Origin: SB15 sp964557285
Lineage (GTDB): Bacteria > Chloroflexota > Anaerolineae > Aggregatilineales > J027
NCBI GenBank assembly: GCA_964557285.1
Contig: CAZKZS010000002.1
Location: 1 to 56,688, forward strand
Direction of reading: 5' to 3'
DNA: 56,688 bases
The notes under the pieces were generated by a model, which saw only the letters and a program-made list of their open reading frames with translations, made no database searches and was not told the DNA's origin. Of the stretch, positions 31,757 to 39,005 are shown one piece after another (within the stretch, counting starts at the first letter, position 1; every line of letters starts with the position of its first letter). The translations under genes and the position numbers were made by a program.

Positions 31757-32358
31757 AGGCGTGGCGCCTGTCCAACCAGGTCGAGGTGCCGTTCAACAGC
31801 GCTGAAGATGTGTCCGGCAGTGTCGAGATTCTGATGGCGGAAGCGCTGCAATTCGATCCACGCGCCCTGGAACGCGACCTGCTGCGGAAGGAACACGCGG
31901 CCGCTGTTGAGGCGCTGATGAGAGAACGGAGCGACGCGCAGAAGTGGCTGAAGGAGGTCGAGCGCCGGCTGAAGGAACACGGCGTCGATCTGGTCGCCTG
32001 TCCGGTCGTGGAGGTGAGCCGCGATGACCTGCGGGCCATCGGGTACGACCCGACCCGGATCACCGATGACGACCTGCGCCGGCTGGCGGACGACTGCGCG
32101 GGTGAATACCTCGCTGAAGTCTTCGCCGAGCAGCTGGTGGAAAAGGCGGCGCTGCGGTTCCTGCCGCGCCTGAACCCGGACGAGCGCACCTGGCTGGTCT
32201 GTGACGCCGCCGGCAGCATCCTGCGTGTGGAAGTGTACACGCTGGCGCGGGCGCAGCGAGAAGCGGCTGCCTTCCCCCACTTCATCCTCCAGACCGAGGT
32301 CGACGGTGTGCCGGTCACGCTGGACGCCTTTCTCAAGGAGCAGGGCCATGTCGGATAA
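31648..32358 (+). CDS. Unknown helical protein, 3' part of a frameshifted gene
   Basis: This frame is open for 236 codons but has no good start: 31648 is a TTG without a ribosome site, and the first ATG is at 31834. From ~31680 the sequence is protein-like and helical (LLRKEHAAAVEALMRERSDA, KWLKEVERRLKEHGVDL) with an acidic middle and a beta-rich end. It probably continues the protein begun at 31205. It overlaps the DUF3560 gene by 11 bases. Confidence 0.5.
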   Translation: MRPRRLQRWRFNPFHSARQLEKVYAAGDLAGAVAHLKAWRLSNQVEVPFNSAEDVSGSVEILMAEALQFDPRALERDLLRKEHAAAVEALMRERSDAQKWLKEVERRLKEHGVDLVACPVVEVSRDDLRAIGYDPTRITDDDLRRLADDCAGEYLAEVFAEQLVEKAALRFLPRLNPDERTWLVCDAAGSILRVEVYTLARAQREAAAFPHFILQTEVDGVPVTLDAFLKEQGHVG

Positions 32359-33295
32359 ACCCCACTGCGCGATTACCGGACAGCCCATCGATGGGCTGGG
32401 TGTGTGGTACGGTGACCAGCTGGTCAGCCGGGAGACGTGGGCGCGGATTGAAGCCTACGCGGATCAGGTGAACGCCCGCGCTGCCCGCCTGGCGGAGCGG
32501 GCCGCCCGGACCCAGCAGGAAGCCGCCAGCGACCTGAACCGCGCCCGCCAGATGGCATCGCACATTCCCTTCGGGCAGCCGATCCTGGTCGGCCATCACA
32601 GCGAGGGGCGGGACCGGCGCTACCGGGCGCGGATTGATCGCACGTACCGTCGCGGTTTCGAGAAGCTGGAAAAAGCCAGACGGCTTGCCGAACGGGCAGA
32701 CGCGGCGGCGGCCACTACCGCCATCCAGACCGAAGACCCGGCGGCGCTGCTGAAGCTGCGGGAAAAACTGGCGGCACGGGAAGCCGCTCAGCAGACCATG
32801 AAGCAGGAAAACGACGCCGTGCGAAAGGCAGTGAAGGCGGCGCCCGACGACAAAACCGCCCAGGTGAACGCGCTGGTGGGTCTGCTGCCCGGCCTGACCG
32901 AGGCGCGGGCCTTCCAGCTGCTGACCCCGGATTTTCTGGGCCGTCGCGGCCACCCGGACTACAGGCTGAAAAACAACGGCGCGGAAATCCGGCGCCTGAA
33001 GCACCGCATCCAGAGTCAGGAAGCGCGGGAAAAGCAGCTGGCGGCGCAGGACAGCGCGGCGCCGCTGGTCGAGCAGCGCGGCCAGGTGACGGTCGAACGG
33101 GACGTGGCGGCCAATCGGCTGCGCCTCCGCTTTCCGGGCAAGCCAAGCGCGGCGATTCGCACGGAACTCAAGGGGCGCGGCTTCCGTTGGGCGCCAAGCG
33201 AGGGCGCGTGGCAGGCGTATTTGACAGCCCGCGCCGAATGGGCTGCCGATTTCATCGTCAACGCCTATCACGAGGAGGTGGGCCATGAACGTTGA
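32348..33295 (+). CDS. DUF3560-domain protein
   Basis: The protein is 315 aa from ATG 32348 behind AAGGAG. Residues ~60-105 contain the DUF3560 hallmark: ASHIPFGQPILVGHHSEGRD, then RRYRARIDRTYRRGFEKLE. A long Ala/Glu-rich helical region follows, and the end (GRGFRWAPSEGAWQAYLTAR) is another motif common in these proteins. The family occurs on plasmids and phages, often in multi-domain 'polyvalent' proteins injected with DNA. Molecular function is not established. Confidence 0.82.
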   Translation: MSDKPHCAITGQPIDGLGVWYGDQLVSRETWARIEAYADQVNARAARLAERAARTQQEAASDLNRARQMASHIPFGQPILVGHHSEGRDRRYRARIDRTYRRGFEKLEKARRLAERADAAAATTAIQTEDPAALLKLREKLAAREAAQQTMKQENDAVRKAVKAAPDDKTAQVNALVGLLPGLTEARAFQLLTPDFLGRRGHPDYRLKNNGAEIRRLKHRIQSQEAREKQLAAQDSAAPLVEQRGQVTVERDVAANRLRLRFPGKPSAAIRTELKGRGFRWAPSEGAWQAYLTARAEWAADFIVNAYHEEVGHER

Positions 33296-33944
33296 AGGGC
33301 AAACCCCACGCCGCATCCGGGCGCTGAACCGCCGGCGGGAAAAGCTGCTGGCGGAACTGGAACAGGTCGAGGCCATGCTGTGTGAACTCGGCGCACCGGC
33401 TGAAGATAAGGAGTTTGTAGTCGTCAGCATCGACCGGAATATGACTCAGGAGCTGGGCTATGACGGGTACGCCGTTAGCGACGAGGTGATGGCCCTGGTC
33501 GCCGGTGCCTGCGCCAGCGAGGGCGTGAACGCGCAGGTGTGGGACCACCTGGAGGAGGCGTGCCGCCAATACCGCCTGCCGCTGTGCGGGGGCGCTGATA
33601 GGGTGCTGCGGGGCGAGGAGTTCATCTGGTACCGCTTCACCCCGGACGGCCAGCGCAGCGCCCTATCCTACATCCTGACCCTGGAGGAGGCAGCACGCGA
33701 TCTGTCGAACGCCCTCTTAAAAACCGAGTACACCGAGGGCGCCTGGCTGACCCCGCAGGAAGTCATCGAGATGGAAGGCGGCCTGTATGACTGGGTGCAG
33801 GTTTATGATGGCGACCCGCCGCGACGGGGCGGGGAACACCGGATGACCCGCTCGCAGGCCCGTGCCGCTTGTGAGGCCGGCTGGCGCTACGAAACGCGAA
33901 TCGATGGGGTGTGGCTGACTCCGGATCAGGTGCCGGACCGCTAG
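33285..33944 (+). CDS. Unknown protein
   Basis: The protein is 219 aa, overlapping the DUF3560 gene by 11 bases. A short coiled coil (LNRRREKLLAELEQVEAMLC) starts it, then a mixed region (VVVSIDRNMTQELGYDGYAV) and a C-terminal part with two copies of a WLTP phrase (GAWLTPQEVIEMEGG; GVWLTPDQVPDR). No family recognised. Last gene before the ParB promoter. Confidence 0.58.
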   Translation: MNVEGQTPRRIRALNRRREKLLAELEQVEAMLCELGAPAEDKEFVVVSIDRNMTQELGYDGYAVSDEVMALVAGACASEGVNAQVWDHLEEACRQYRLPLCGGADRVLRGEEFIWYRFTPDGQRSALSYILTLEEAARDLSNALLKTEYTEGAWLTPQEVIEMEGGLYDWVQVYDGDPPRRGGEHRMTRSQARAACEAGWRYETRIDGVWLTPDQVPDR

Positions 33945-33952
33945 TTTTGCAC

Positions 33953-33988
33953 TTTACTCATTCTACCCATTGTAGTAGAATGAGTAAA
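33953..33988 (+). promoter_or_regulatory. parB promoter within a 14-bp inverted repeat
   Basis: Arms TTTACTCATTCTAC (33953-33966) and GTAGAATGAGTAAA (33975-33988) are perfect complements around 8 bases. A promoter TTTACT, 17 bases, TAGAAT lies within. Suggests tight autoregulation. Confidence 0.75.
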
Positions 33989-34013
33989 ACGACACACCAG
34001 AAAGAGGAACCGT

Positions 34014-34976
34014 ATGGCGTACACATCAACCGTTGAACTGGTACCTGTCGAACACATCGTGCGCGGCGACAACGACCGGGAGGACTTTAACCCGACCGGC
34101 CTGCTGGAACTGGCAGACAGCATCCGGGCGAACGGCCTGGCGCAGAAGCCGGTCTACCGCAAACGGGCGGACGGCATGTATGAAATCGTCGCCGGCGAGC
34201 GGCGGACGCGGGCCATGCGGGACCTCCTGGGCTGGCGTCATATCCCGGCGGAAGTGTCTGAGGACATGGATGACCGCACCGCCAGCGCGATTATGCTGTC
34301 CGAAAACCGGGGCCGTCGCAACCTGAACCCCATTGAGGAGGCACGCGGCTACGCGAAGCGCCTTGACAGTGGGATGTGGGACCTGAAAACGCTGAGCGTT
34401 GACGCGGCGTGCAGCGAGGAGTTGATTAAACGCCGTCTGAAACTGCTGAAGCTGCGAGCGGAGTTGCAGCACCTGGTCAAAAGCGGCAGCCTGCCGCTCG
34501 GCCATGCCGAGGCGCTGGCGGACCTGGACCTCAATCGCCAGCTCCTGGCGTTCCAGGTCTACCGCGACCGGGGGCTGCCCCTGAACGCTTTCCAGGAGGT
34601 GGTGAACCGCTACCTGGCGGATCAGCAGCAGGACAGCCTGTTTGATCTGACCCGGCTGACGCTGGCGGTGCAGGACTACCCGGAGGGGGTGGAGGCCCGC
34701 AGCGGCAAACGTGCGCGGCTGTCGGCTCCCACCAGCCGCACCACCGGGGTGCAGCTGCCGCCCGTTGAAATCCAGGGAGCCAACGAAAACACGGGCGAGA
34801 TTGTGGAACGGTATCTCGCCGCTCTGCTGAGAGAAGGACACCAGGAGGCGGCCGTCGCGGTGGGCAATCTGTACGCCGCGCTGGTCGCCCACAATTATAT
34901 GAGCGCCAGTCCCCGCGCTTACCTCTCACGAGAGGACAGCCAGCGGGCGGGGGAAATCGCTCACGTTACACGATGA
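34014..34976 (+). CDS. parB: ParB/Spo0J-family DNA-binding protein
   Basis: The protein is 320 aa. It carries the CTP-binding fold of partition ParB: GERRTRA (61-67), ENRGRRNLNPIEEA (97-110) and a helix-turn-helix around 123-148 (DLKTLSVDAACSEELIKRRL). The C-terminal ~150 residues are helical and less conserved. No ParA is seen. Unlike the ParB-like protein near terminase, this one has the full partition-type layout. Candidate targets are the ten dispersed TCCGAAC-N-GTTCGGA sites or the inverted repeat at its own promoter. Confidence 0.88.
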   Translation: MAYTSTVELVPVEHIVRGDNDREDFNPTGLLELADSIRANGLAQKPVYRKRADGMYEIVAGERRTRAMRDLLGWRHIPAEVSEDMDDRTASAIMLSENRGRRNLNPIEEARGYAKRLDSGMWDLKTLSVDAACSEELIKRRLKLLKLRAELQHLVKSGSLPLGHAEALADLDLNRQLLAFQVYRDRGLPLNAFQEVVNRYLADQQQDSLFDLTRLTLAVQDYPEGVEARSGKRARLSAPTSRTTGVQLPPVEIQGANENTGEIVERYLAALLREGHQEAAVAVGNLYAALVAHNYMSASPRAYLSREDSQRAGEIAHVTR

Positions 34977-34987
34977 CTGAGTGCAAC

Positions 34988-35038
34988 TTAGCACATATTC
35001 ATCTTCCAATTAGGCAATTTGTGCTAAAGTGTTAGCAC
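34988..35038. promoter_or_regulatory. TTAGCACA/TGTGCTAA half-sites before the DUF488 gene
   Basis: TTAGCACA (34988-34995), TGTGCTAA (35020-35027) and GTTAGCAC (35031-35038) share the core of the TAGCAC palindromes. A possible -10 TAAAGT overlaps the second. Candidate operator region. Confidence 0.4.
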
Positions 35039-35057
35039 CGCTTGGAGAGCGTAAGGT

Positions 35058-35492
35058 ATGTGTCAGACAATTGTCAGCCTGGGATACACCGGGCTAAAAA
35101 TCGGTTCGCTCACCCGGCTCGCGCTGAGCCGGGACCTGCTGGTGGTGGATGTCCGGCTCAGTCCGCGTAGCCGCGTGCCGGTCTGGTCTCAAAACAACCT
35201 GGCCGGGGTGCTGGGCAAGCGTTACGTCCATCTCCCGGAATTAGGCAACCTGAATTTCAAGGGCGGGCCGATTCAGATCAAGGACCTGAAAGCAGGGGTA
35301 CGGAAGCTGCGAGCCGCCCTGGAGGGGCACCGAGGCGCCATCCTGCTGTGTGTCTGCGAGCAGCACGCCACCTGTCACCGCCGGGTCGTTTTTGAGACTC
35401 TGGAAACAACAGGCGAGTTCGAGATGCAAATACTCACTGGGTCCGATTTAGCTGCCGAGGAGAACGGAAATGTTCAGCTATCACTTCTTTGA
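35058..35492 (+). CDS. DUF488-family protein
   Basis: The protein is 144 aa. It shows the DUF488 pattern: start IVSLGYTGLKIGSLTRLALS, VVDVRLSPRSRVPVWSQ, GKRYVHLPELGN, and the Cys/His motif LCVCEQHATCHRRVV. Members occur in phages and in DNA-repair-linked genes of bacteria; the biochemical role is not firmly known, though the Cys residues suggest metal or redox chemistry. It overlaps nothing upstream and is preceded by TAGCAC-type sites. Confidence 0.85.
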   Translation: MCQTIVSLGYTGLKIGSLTRLALSRDLLVVDVRLSPRSRVPVWSQNNLAGVLGKRYVHLPELGNLNFKGGPIQIKDLKAGVRKLRAALEGHRGAILLCVCEQHATCHRRVVFETLETTGEFEMQILTGSDLAAEENGNVQLSLL

Positions 35493-35502
35493 GGAGCAGC
35501 TA

Positions 35503-36075
35503 ATGGCCGATGAGGGGGTCTACTATGATAAGGTGGCCGCCGCTGAATTTCTGGGCTACAAAAGCCCGGAAACGATCCGGCACCACCTGTACAAAAGCTC
35601 AGAATTTCCACCGGGCCGCATGATTAACGGGAAACGGGTCTGGACCCGCGAGGAACTGGAGGCATTTAAGGCGAAAAATATCACCCCTGGCGGCTATAAT
35701 CCGCCAGCGCCTCCAATTTCACCGCGCGTCTTCGTTGCAGAAGGGTATGTCCATAGAATACAACGCGGGGAGGTCATCGTCCAGCATCGCCGGAAGGTGG
35801 TCACGGACGTGGTGCCCCATCCCGACCCGAAAGGCAGGGCCGCCTTTTTGCTGACCTACGAGGATGGGGACACCAAGGTGATCCAGCCGAATGTGCGCCT
35901 GTATGTGTTTCGGCCCAGCGAGGTGGATCGAATGGCGGATGCGCTGAAGGCAGCCGGGTATCCGCTGCGACGACGACCAGAAGGGGAGTGGTTTATCAAC
36001 CGGGACGGCGAGATGGTGGTCTACGGCAGCGACTATGAAGAGGCGGTTCGCACCGCCTACAAGGAGACATTCTGA
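35503..36075 (+). CDS. HTH (MerR/excisionase-like) protein
   Basis: The protein is 190 aa from ATG 35503 behind GAGGAG. The first ~60 residues form a MerR/excisionase-type helix-turn-helix (KVAAAEFLGYKSPETIRHHL, GRMINGKRVWTREELEAFKA). The rest is beta-rich (VHRIQRGEVIVQHRRKVVTD) with a second small helical part. Its size exceeds a simple Xis, and no integrase is present, so a regulatory role is more likely. A strong terminator follows. Confidence 0.65.
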   Translation: MADEGVYYDKVAAAEFLGYKSPETIRHHLYKSSEFPPGRMINGKRVWTREELEAFKAKNITPGGYNPPAPPISPRVFVAEGYVHRIQRGEVIVQHRRKVVTDVVPHPDPKGRAAFLLTYEDGDTKVIQPNVRLYVFRPSEVDRMADALKAAGYPLRRRPEGEWFINRDGEMVVYGSDYEEAVRTAYKETF

Positions 36076-36110
36076 CCGGCTCTCCAGGCGGTGTTCTTCT
36101 CGGCAGTCCT

Positions 36111-36146
36111 GAGGAGAGGAGCTGTAAACCCCTCTCCTCTTTTTTT
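36111..36146 (+). terminator. Rho-independent terminator
   Basis: GAGGAGAGG / CCTCTCCTC, a perfect 9-bp stem with an 11-base loop, then seven T residues. Confidence 0.9.
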
Positions 36147-36150
36147 CACC

Positions 36151-36179
36151 TTTACACAGACTACACAGTAGGGTAACAT
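36151..36179 (+). promoter_or_regulatory. Promoter with imperfect operator (P5)
   Basis: TTTACA, 17 bases, TAACAT. The palindrome is TACAC-AGTA-GGGTA, one mismatch from the others, so repression may be weaker here. It is followed by a GGGGGC/GCCCCC hairpin and a palindrome copy. Confidence 0.65.
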
Positions 36180-36188
36180 GAAAATTAC

Positions 36189-36205
36189 GGGGGCGTGCGG
36201 CCCCC
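36189..36205. other. Hairpin adjoining a palindrome copy
   Basis: GGGGGC / GCCCCC with a 5-base loop, then T, CAGGTGA and the palindrome at 36214-36228. Same layout as 20517-20558. The rest of 36230-36385 holds no gene that I can support. Confidence 0.5.
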
Positions 36206-36213
36206 TCAGGTGA

Positions 36214-36228
36214 TCCGAACCATTCGGA
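36214..36228. repeat. Dispersed 15-bp palindrome, copy 7
   Basis: TCCGAACCATTCGGA; one mismatch. Intergenic downstream of P5, preceded by CAGGTGA and a hairpin. Confidence 0.78.
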
Positions 36229-36385
36229 AGCCCGCATCAGCACAAGGCAGGTTATCCGGGTGGGGAGTGTGAGTCAGGATTCGCTCTAAAATGACGCTGC
36301 TGCCCGAAAGAGGCGGCGAGAACGGCGTTTTGACAGCCTGGCTGATCAAAATCACCTTGGGTTCGACAAAGGAGAAAATAACGCC

Positions 36386-36892
36386 ATGTCGATTAAAGTG
36401 TTTCCTTTCGTGCTGGTCGCGGCAGCGATGGGGGTGCTGGCGGCGCTGGTCGCAGCCCGCAGCGGAGCGGCGGTCATCGCTCAGGCGGGCGAGACGCCGG
36501 AATACCGGACGGCCTGTGAAGCCTACTGGGCGGCGCAGGGCGAACCGGAGGTGATTTGCGGGCGGGACTGGAATCAGTGGTATGTCACCACACCGGTACA
36601 GCACCCGGTACAGCAGGTTACCGCTGCGCCAACGGCGGTGCTGCCCGTCGGGATTACCACGATGGTCGTTGACCTGCGAGACGAATGCCGGGACGACGCG
36701 CCAATCAAGCGCACCGTCCGGGCACGAACGACCTTCACCCTGGTCGGCGTGCGGCTGAATGGGCAGTGGTTGATGGTGATCGACCAGGACGGCCAGATCG
36801 CGTGCCTGAAGGAGTGGATGTGGCTTGCAAACGGCGCCCGCTTTACGAACTTCACGATTTTAAGCGGGTTTGTGACTGACCTGGATGAATAA
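36386..36892 (+). CDS. Exported or membrane-anchored protein
   Basis: The protein is 168 aa, behind AAAGGAG. It starts with a signal-like sequence (MSIKVFPFVLVAAAMGVLAA, then LVAARSGAAVIAQAGE). The mature part has three or more Cys residues and a beta-rich domain with TVRARTTFTLVGVRLNGQWL and CLKEWMWLANG, which looks SH3b-like. In a lysogen it would act at the cell surface, for instance in superinfection exclusion; that is inference. Expressed from P5. Confidence 0.6.
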   Translation: MSIKVFPFVLVAAAMGVLAALVAARSGAAVIAQAGETPEYRTACEAYWAAQGEPEVICGRDWNQWYVTTPVQHPVQQVTAAPTAVLPVGITTMVVDLRDECRDDAPIKRTVRARTTFTLVGVRLNGQWLMVIDQDGQIACLKEWMWLANGARFTNFTILSGFVTDLDE

Positions 36893-36929
36893 TTCACAAA
36901 ACATTCAGGTGTTTCTAGCGATCTTCATA

Positions 36930-36945
36930 CTACACTATCGTGTAG
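36930..36945 (+). promoter_or_regulatory. Operator palindrome with -10 box (P6)
   Basis: CTACAC-TATC-GTGTAG overlaps TAGGAT (36943-36948), as in the other promoters, but the -35 region is poor (GATCTT). About 150 bases of leader without a gene follow. Confidence 0.6.
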
Positions 36946-37029
36946 GATGAGATTGTACTCCTATAACTGAGGAGCCGGCAAAGCTGCCTCCCCAGGTTAA
37001 CGGACTGAGGTCTAGGGGGCGCCTCACTA

Positions 37030-37087
37030 TTGCATTTTCGTTACCATGTGTTACAATCACCTCACTGTATTTTTTGATATGGTAACG
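37030..37087 (+). promoter_or_regulatory. Promoter and inverted repeat before the small regulator gene
   Basis: TTGCAT (37030-37035), 16 bases, TACAAT (37052-37057). CGTTACCAT (37039-37047) in the spacer is repeated in inverted form as ATGGTAACG (37079-37087) just before the gene. Looks like a two-half-site operator. Confidence 0.6.
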
Positions 37088-37097
37088 GAGATAGACG

Positions 37098-37316
37098 ATG
37101 CCGAACGTTGCTCAGAGCAAAGTGGTGAGGATAGAGGAGGAATGGCATGAAACGATCAACCGGCTCGCCGAGGCCAGCGGGTTGAGCGTCCAGCTGGTCC
37201 ACTCGCTCCTGCTTGAAAACCTGCTCGGAAAAGACAAGGACGCCCGAATCTCGAAAGGGATCGAGGTGATCCGCCAGCAGTTTCCAGTCCATTTAGACCC
37301 TCATATAGGAGGATAG
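37098..37316 (+). CDS. Small DNA-binding-like protein (possible RHH regulator)
   Basis: The protein is 72 aa. The start SKVVRIEEEWHETINRLAEA followed by SGLSVQLVHSLLLENLL fits a strand-helix-helix (ribbon-helix-helix) layout. The inverted repeat around its promoter supports an autoregulator. It is the first gene of the replication operon, so it may set copy number. Family assignment is by pattern only. Confidence 0.55.
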   Translation: MPNVAQSKVVRIEEEWHETINRLAEASGLSVQLVHSLLLENLLGKDKDARISKGIEVIRQQFPVHLDPHIGG

Positions 37317-37317
37317 G

Positions 37318-38016
37318 ATGTACAAAGCACGCCCGCTAGCACACAACGGGAAAGTGGCGGTTGAATTGGAATCCGGTGTTTTGCTGCCGGATGGCACGCT
37401 CGCAGACGCCCTGCCGGACGCGGAGGAAGCCGCCCCGGAGGCCCTGACCCCGGAAAACTTCACCTTCCCCGAAGCCCGCGACAAAACCCGCTTTGAATCC
37501 CTCGTGGATCGCGCCAGCCAGATTTACCACACGCACAGCACCCTTCAGAAAGACATCGCTGCTATTGAAGCCCGTATCGCGGAGGAGCAGAAAAGCCTCG
37601 CCGAGCGGATTCGGGCGGAACACGCGCAGGTCTACCGCGCCGCGCAGATTTATGCGGCCATATGGCAGGCTTACGACCAGCATCTCCGCACCGAAGGGCT
37701 GGCGTGGTATCTGACCGGCAATGCCCCGGTCAAGAACAAGACGCTTGGCCCGGTGCAGATCGCCAGCCGCCAGGTGTGCGCGGTGTATGACGAAGGCGCA
37801 GCGCTGGAATGGTGTCTGACCCCCCTGGAGGACGGCACCCTGCAAGGCCGCGCATTCTTGATGGTCAATGCCCGTGTGTTCCAGAGCGCGGTTAAGGACG
37901 GCCAGATCGAAGTCCCGGAACTCATCTGCCAATGGATGAATATCCTCAGCACGCGCATCCTTCCGAACGCCCTTGAGGCGGCGGGAGGGTTCAGCGAAGC
38001 GTCCGGCCCAGCTTAG
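37318..38016 (+). CDS. Unknown protein with central coiled coil, replication operon
   Basis: The protein is 232 aa, one base after the previous stop. An acidic Pro/Ala start is followed by a coiled coil (HSTLQKDIAAIEARIAEEQK, SLAERIRAEHAQVYRAAQIY) and a globular end (AALEWCLTPLEDGTLQGRAF). Its length and coiled coil recall phage Gam or Gp157-type nuclease-inhibitor or recombination partners, but I cannot confirm either. Position directly upstream of the initiator suggests a replication or recombination role. Confidence 0.55.
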   Translation: MYKARPLAHNGKVAVELESGVLLPDGTLADALPDAEEAAPEALTPENFTFPEARDKTRFESLVDRASQIYHTHSTLQKDIAAIEARIAEEQKSLAERIRAEHAQVYRAAQIYAAIWQAYDQHLRTEGLAWYLTGNAPVKNKTLGPVQIASRQVCAVYDEGAALEWCLTPLEDGTLQGRAFLMVNARVFQSAVKDGQIEVPELICQWMNILSTRILPNALEAAGGFSEASGPA

Positions 38017-38090
38017 TCTTTTACGCGCCGCTCATCCTACCCCATCGGCGAGGTTGACTGGTGGGGTCGGCTGCGGCATTGGAGGAACTC

Positions 38091-39005
38091 ATGTCCCATG
38101 CACTTCACTGGCGATTCCGTGCCAAAGCGCTCCGGGAAATGCGGTTTGAAGGCCGCCTGGCGATGCTGGTCGCTCTGCTGTCGCACAGCAACCTCCGGCT
38201 GCGCTGTTGGCCGTCAATGCAAACCCTGAGCGAGGAAACAGGGTACAGAAGCGAGGCGCTGAACAAAGCCAAGAAATGGCTGCTCAGCGTCGGCGCGATG
38301 TATGTGGTCCCCTACCGATACCGGGTCGGCAAAGAGCGGGAACTGCCCCGCACACAGCACGTCTACCAGCTGACCGGCGTGATGAAAATCGGTGACCAAT
38401 GGCAGCCCTATCTCTACGTATCCCCGGAGACGGTTCGGGGGATCATTGACGAAATAAAGCAGTTTGTTGTTTTTTCGGAGATCGAAATTTCGACTATCGA
38501 AAATTCGATCAGCGAAATTTCGACCAGCGAAACAGAAGATTCTTTAAAAGAGAAAAAAGGTAGTACCAAGAAAAAAGGTAGTACCAAGAAAAAGACTTCT
38601 CCGTCTCCAGCGCCGGAGGCAGAGCGCAAGCGCAACCTGATTTTCGACGAGGTAGCCCGCCTGCTGTTCCGACTTCAGGAGACAGCCCAACTGGACAAAA
38701 GTATTGCCGGGCGGATCGGCAAAATCACCGCCGCGCTGCGGGCCGAGTACGGCGTGACCGCCCCCCACGACGCTCAACAGGCCGCGCCGGCCGTGGACGC
38801 GCTGCGGAAGTTCGCGGCCTGGTACGACCGGGAGGCGAAAGGCGCCGCCCGCCCGCGTGACCTGACCAAGTTCAAAGAATGGTGGGCCAGTTGGAAGCAG
38901 GCGAACGCGCCGGGTGCACAGGAAGAAACCCCCATCCAATCGGTGGACGGCGACGCCATTCTGCGGCGGCTGGGCATTCGCCCGGCAGGAGGAAGCACGG
39001 CATGA
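38091..39005 (+). CDS. Replication initiator (winged-helix, lambda O-like layout)
   Basis: The protein is 304 aa from ATG 38091 behind GGAGG. The N-terminal ~95 residues form a winged-helix domain (MLVALLSHSNLRLRCWPSMQ, TLSEETGYRSEALNKAKKWL). A low-complexity linker (~120-175: STIENSISEISTSETED, Lys-rich repeats) is encoded by DNA with 15-bp iterons. A helical C-terminal domain (LRKFAAWYDREAKGAARPRD) may bind the helicase loader, whose gene overlaps by 4 bases. The layout parallels phage O proteins, whose origin lies inside the gene. Confidence 0.75.
   Translation: MSHALHWRFRAKALREMRFEGRLAMLVALLSHSNLRLRCWPSMQTLSEETGYRSEALNKAKKWLLSVGAMYVVPYRYRVGKERELPRTQHVYQLTGVMKIGDQWQPYLYVSPETVRGIIDEIKQFVVFSEIEISTIENSISEISTSETEDSLKEKKGSTKKKGSTKKKTSPSPAPEAERKRNLIFDEVARLLFRLQETAQLDKSIAGRIGKITAALRAEYGVTAPHDAQQAAPAVDALRKFAAWYDREAKGAARPRDLTKFKEWWASWKQANAPGAQEETPIQSVDGDAILRRLGIRPAGGSTA
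38483..38600. other. Candidate replication origin: 15-bp iterons plus A-rich stretch
   Basis: CGAAATTTCGA-type units begin at 38483, 38498 and 38513 with a partial one at 38528, exactly 15 bases apart; each is itself palindromic. An A-rich stretch with GGTAGTACCAAG repeated twice follows to 38600. All lies inside the initiator gene, as in lambda. Confidence 0.65.
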
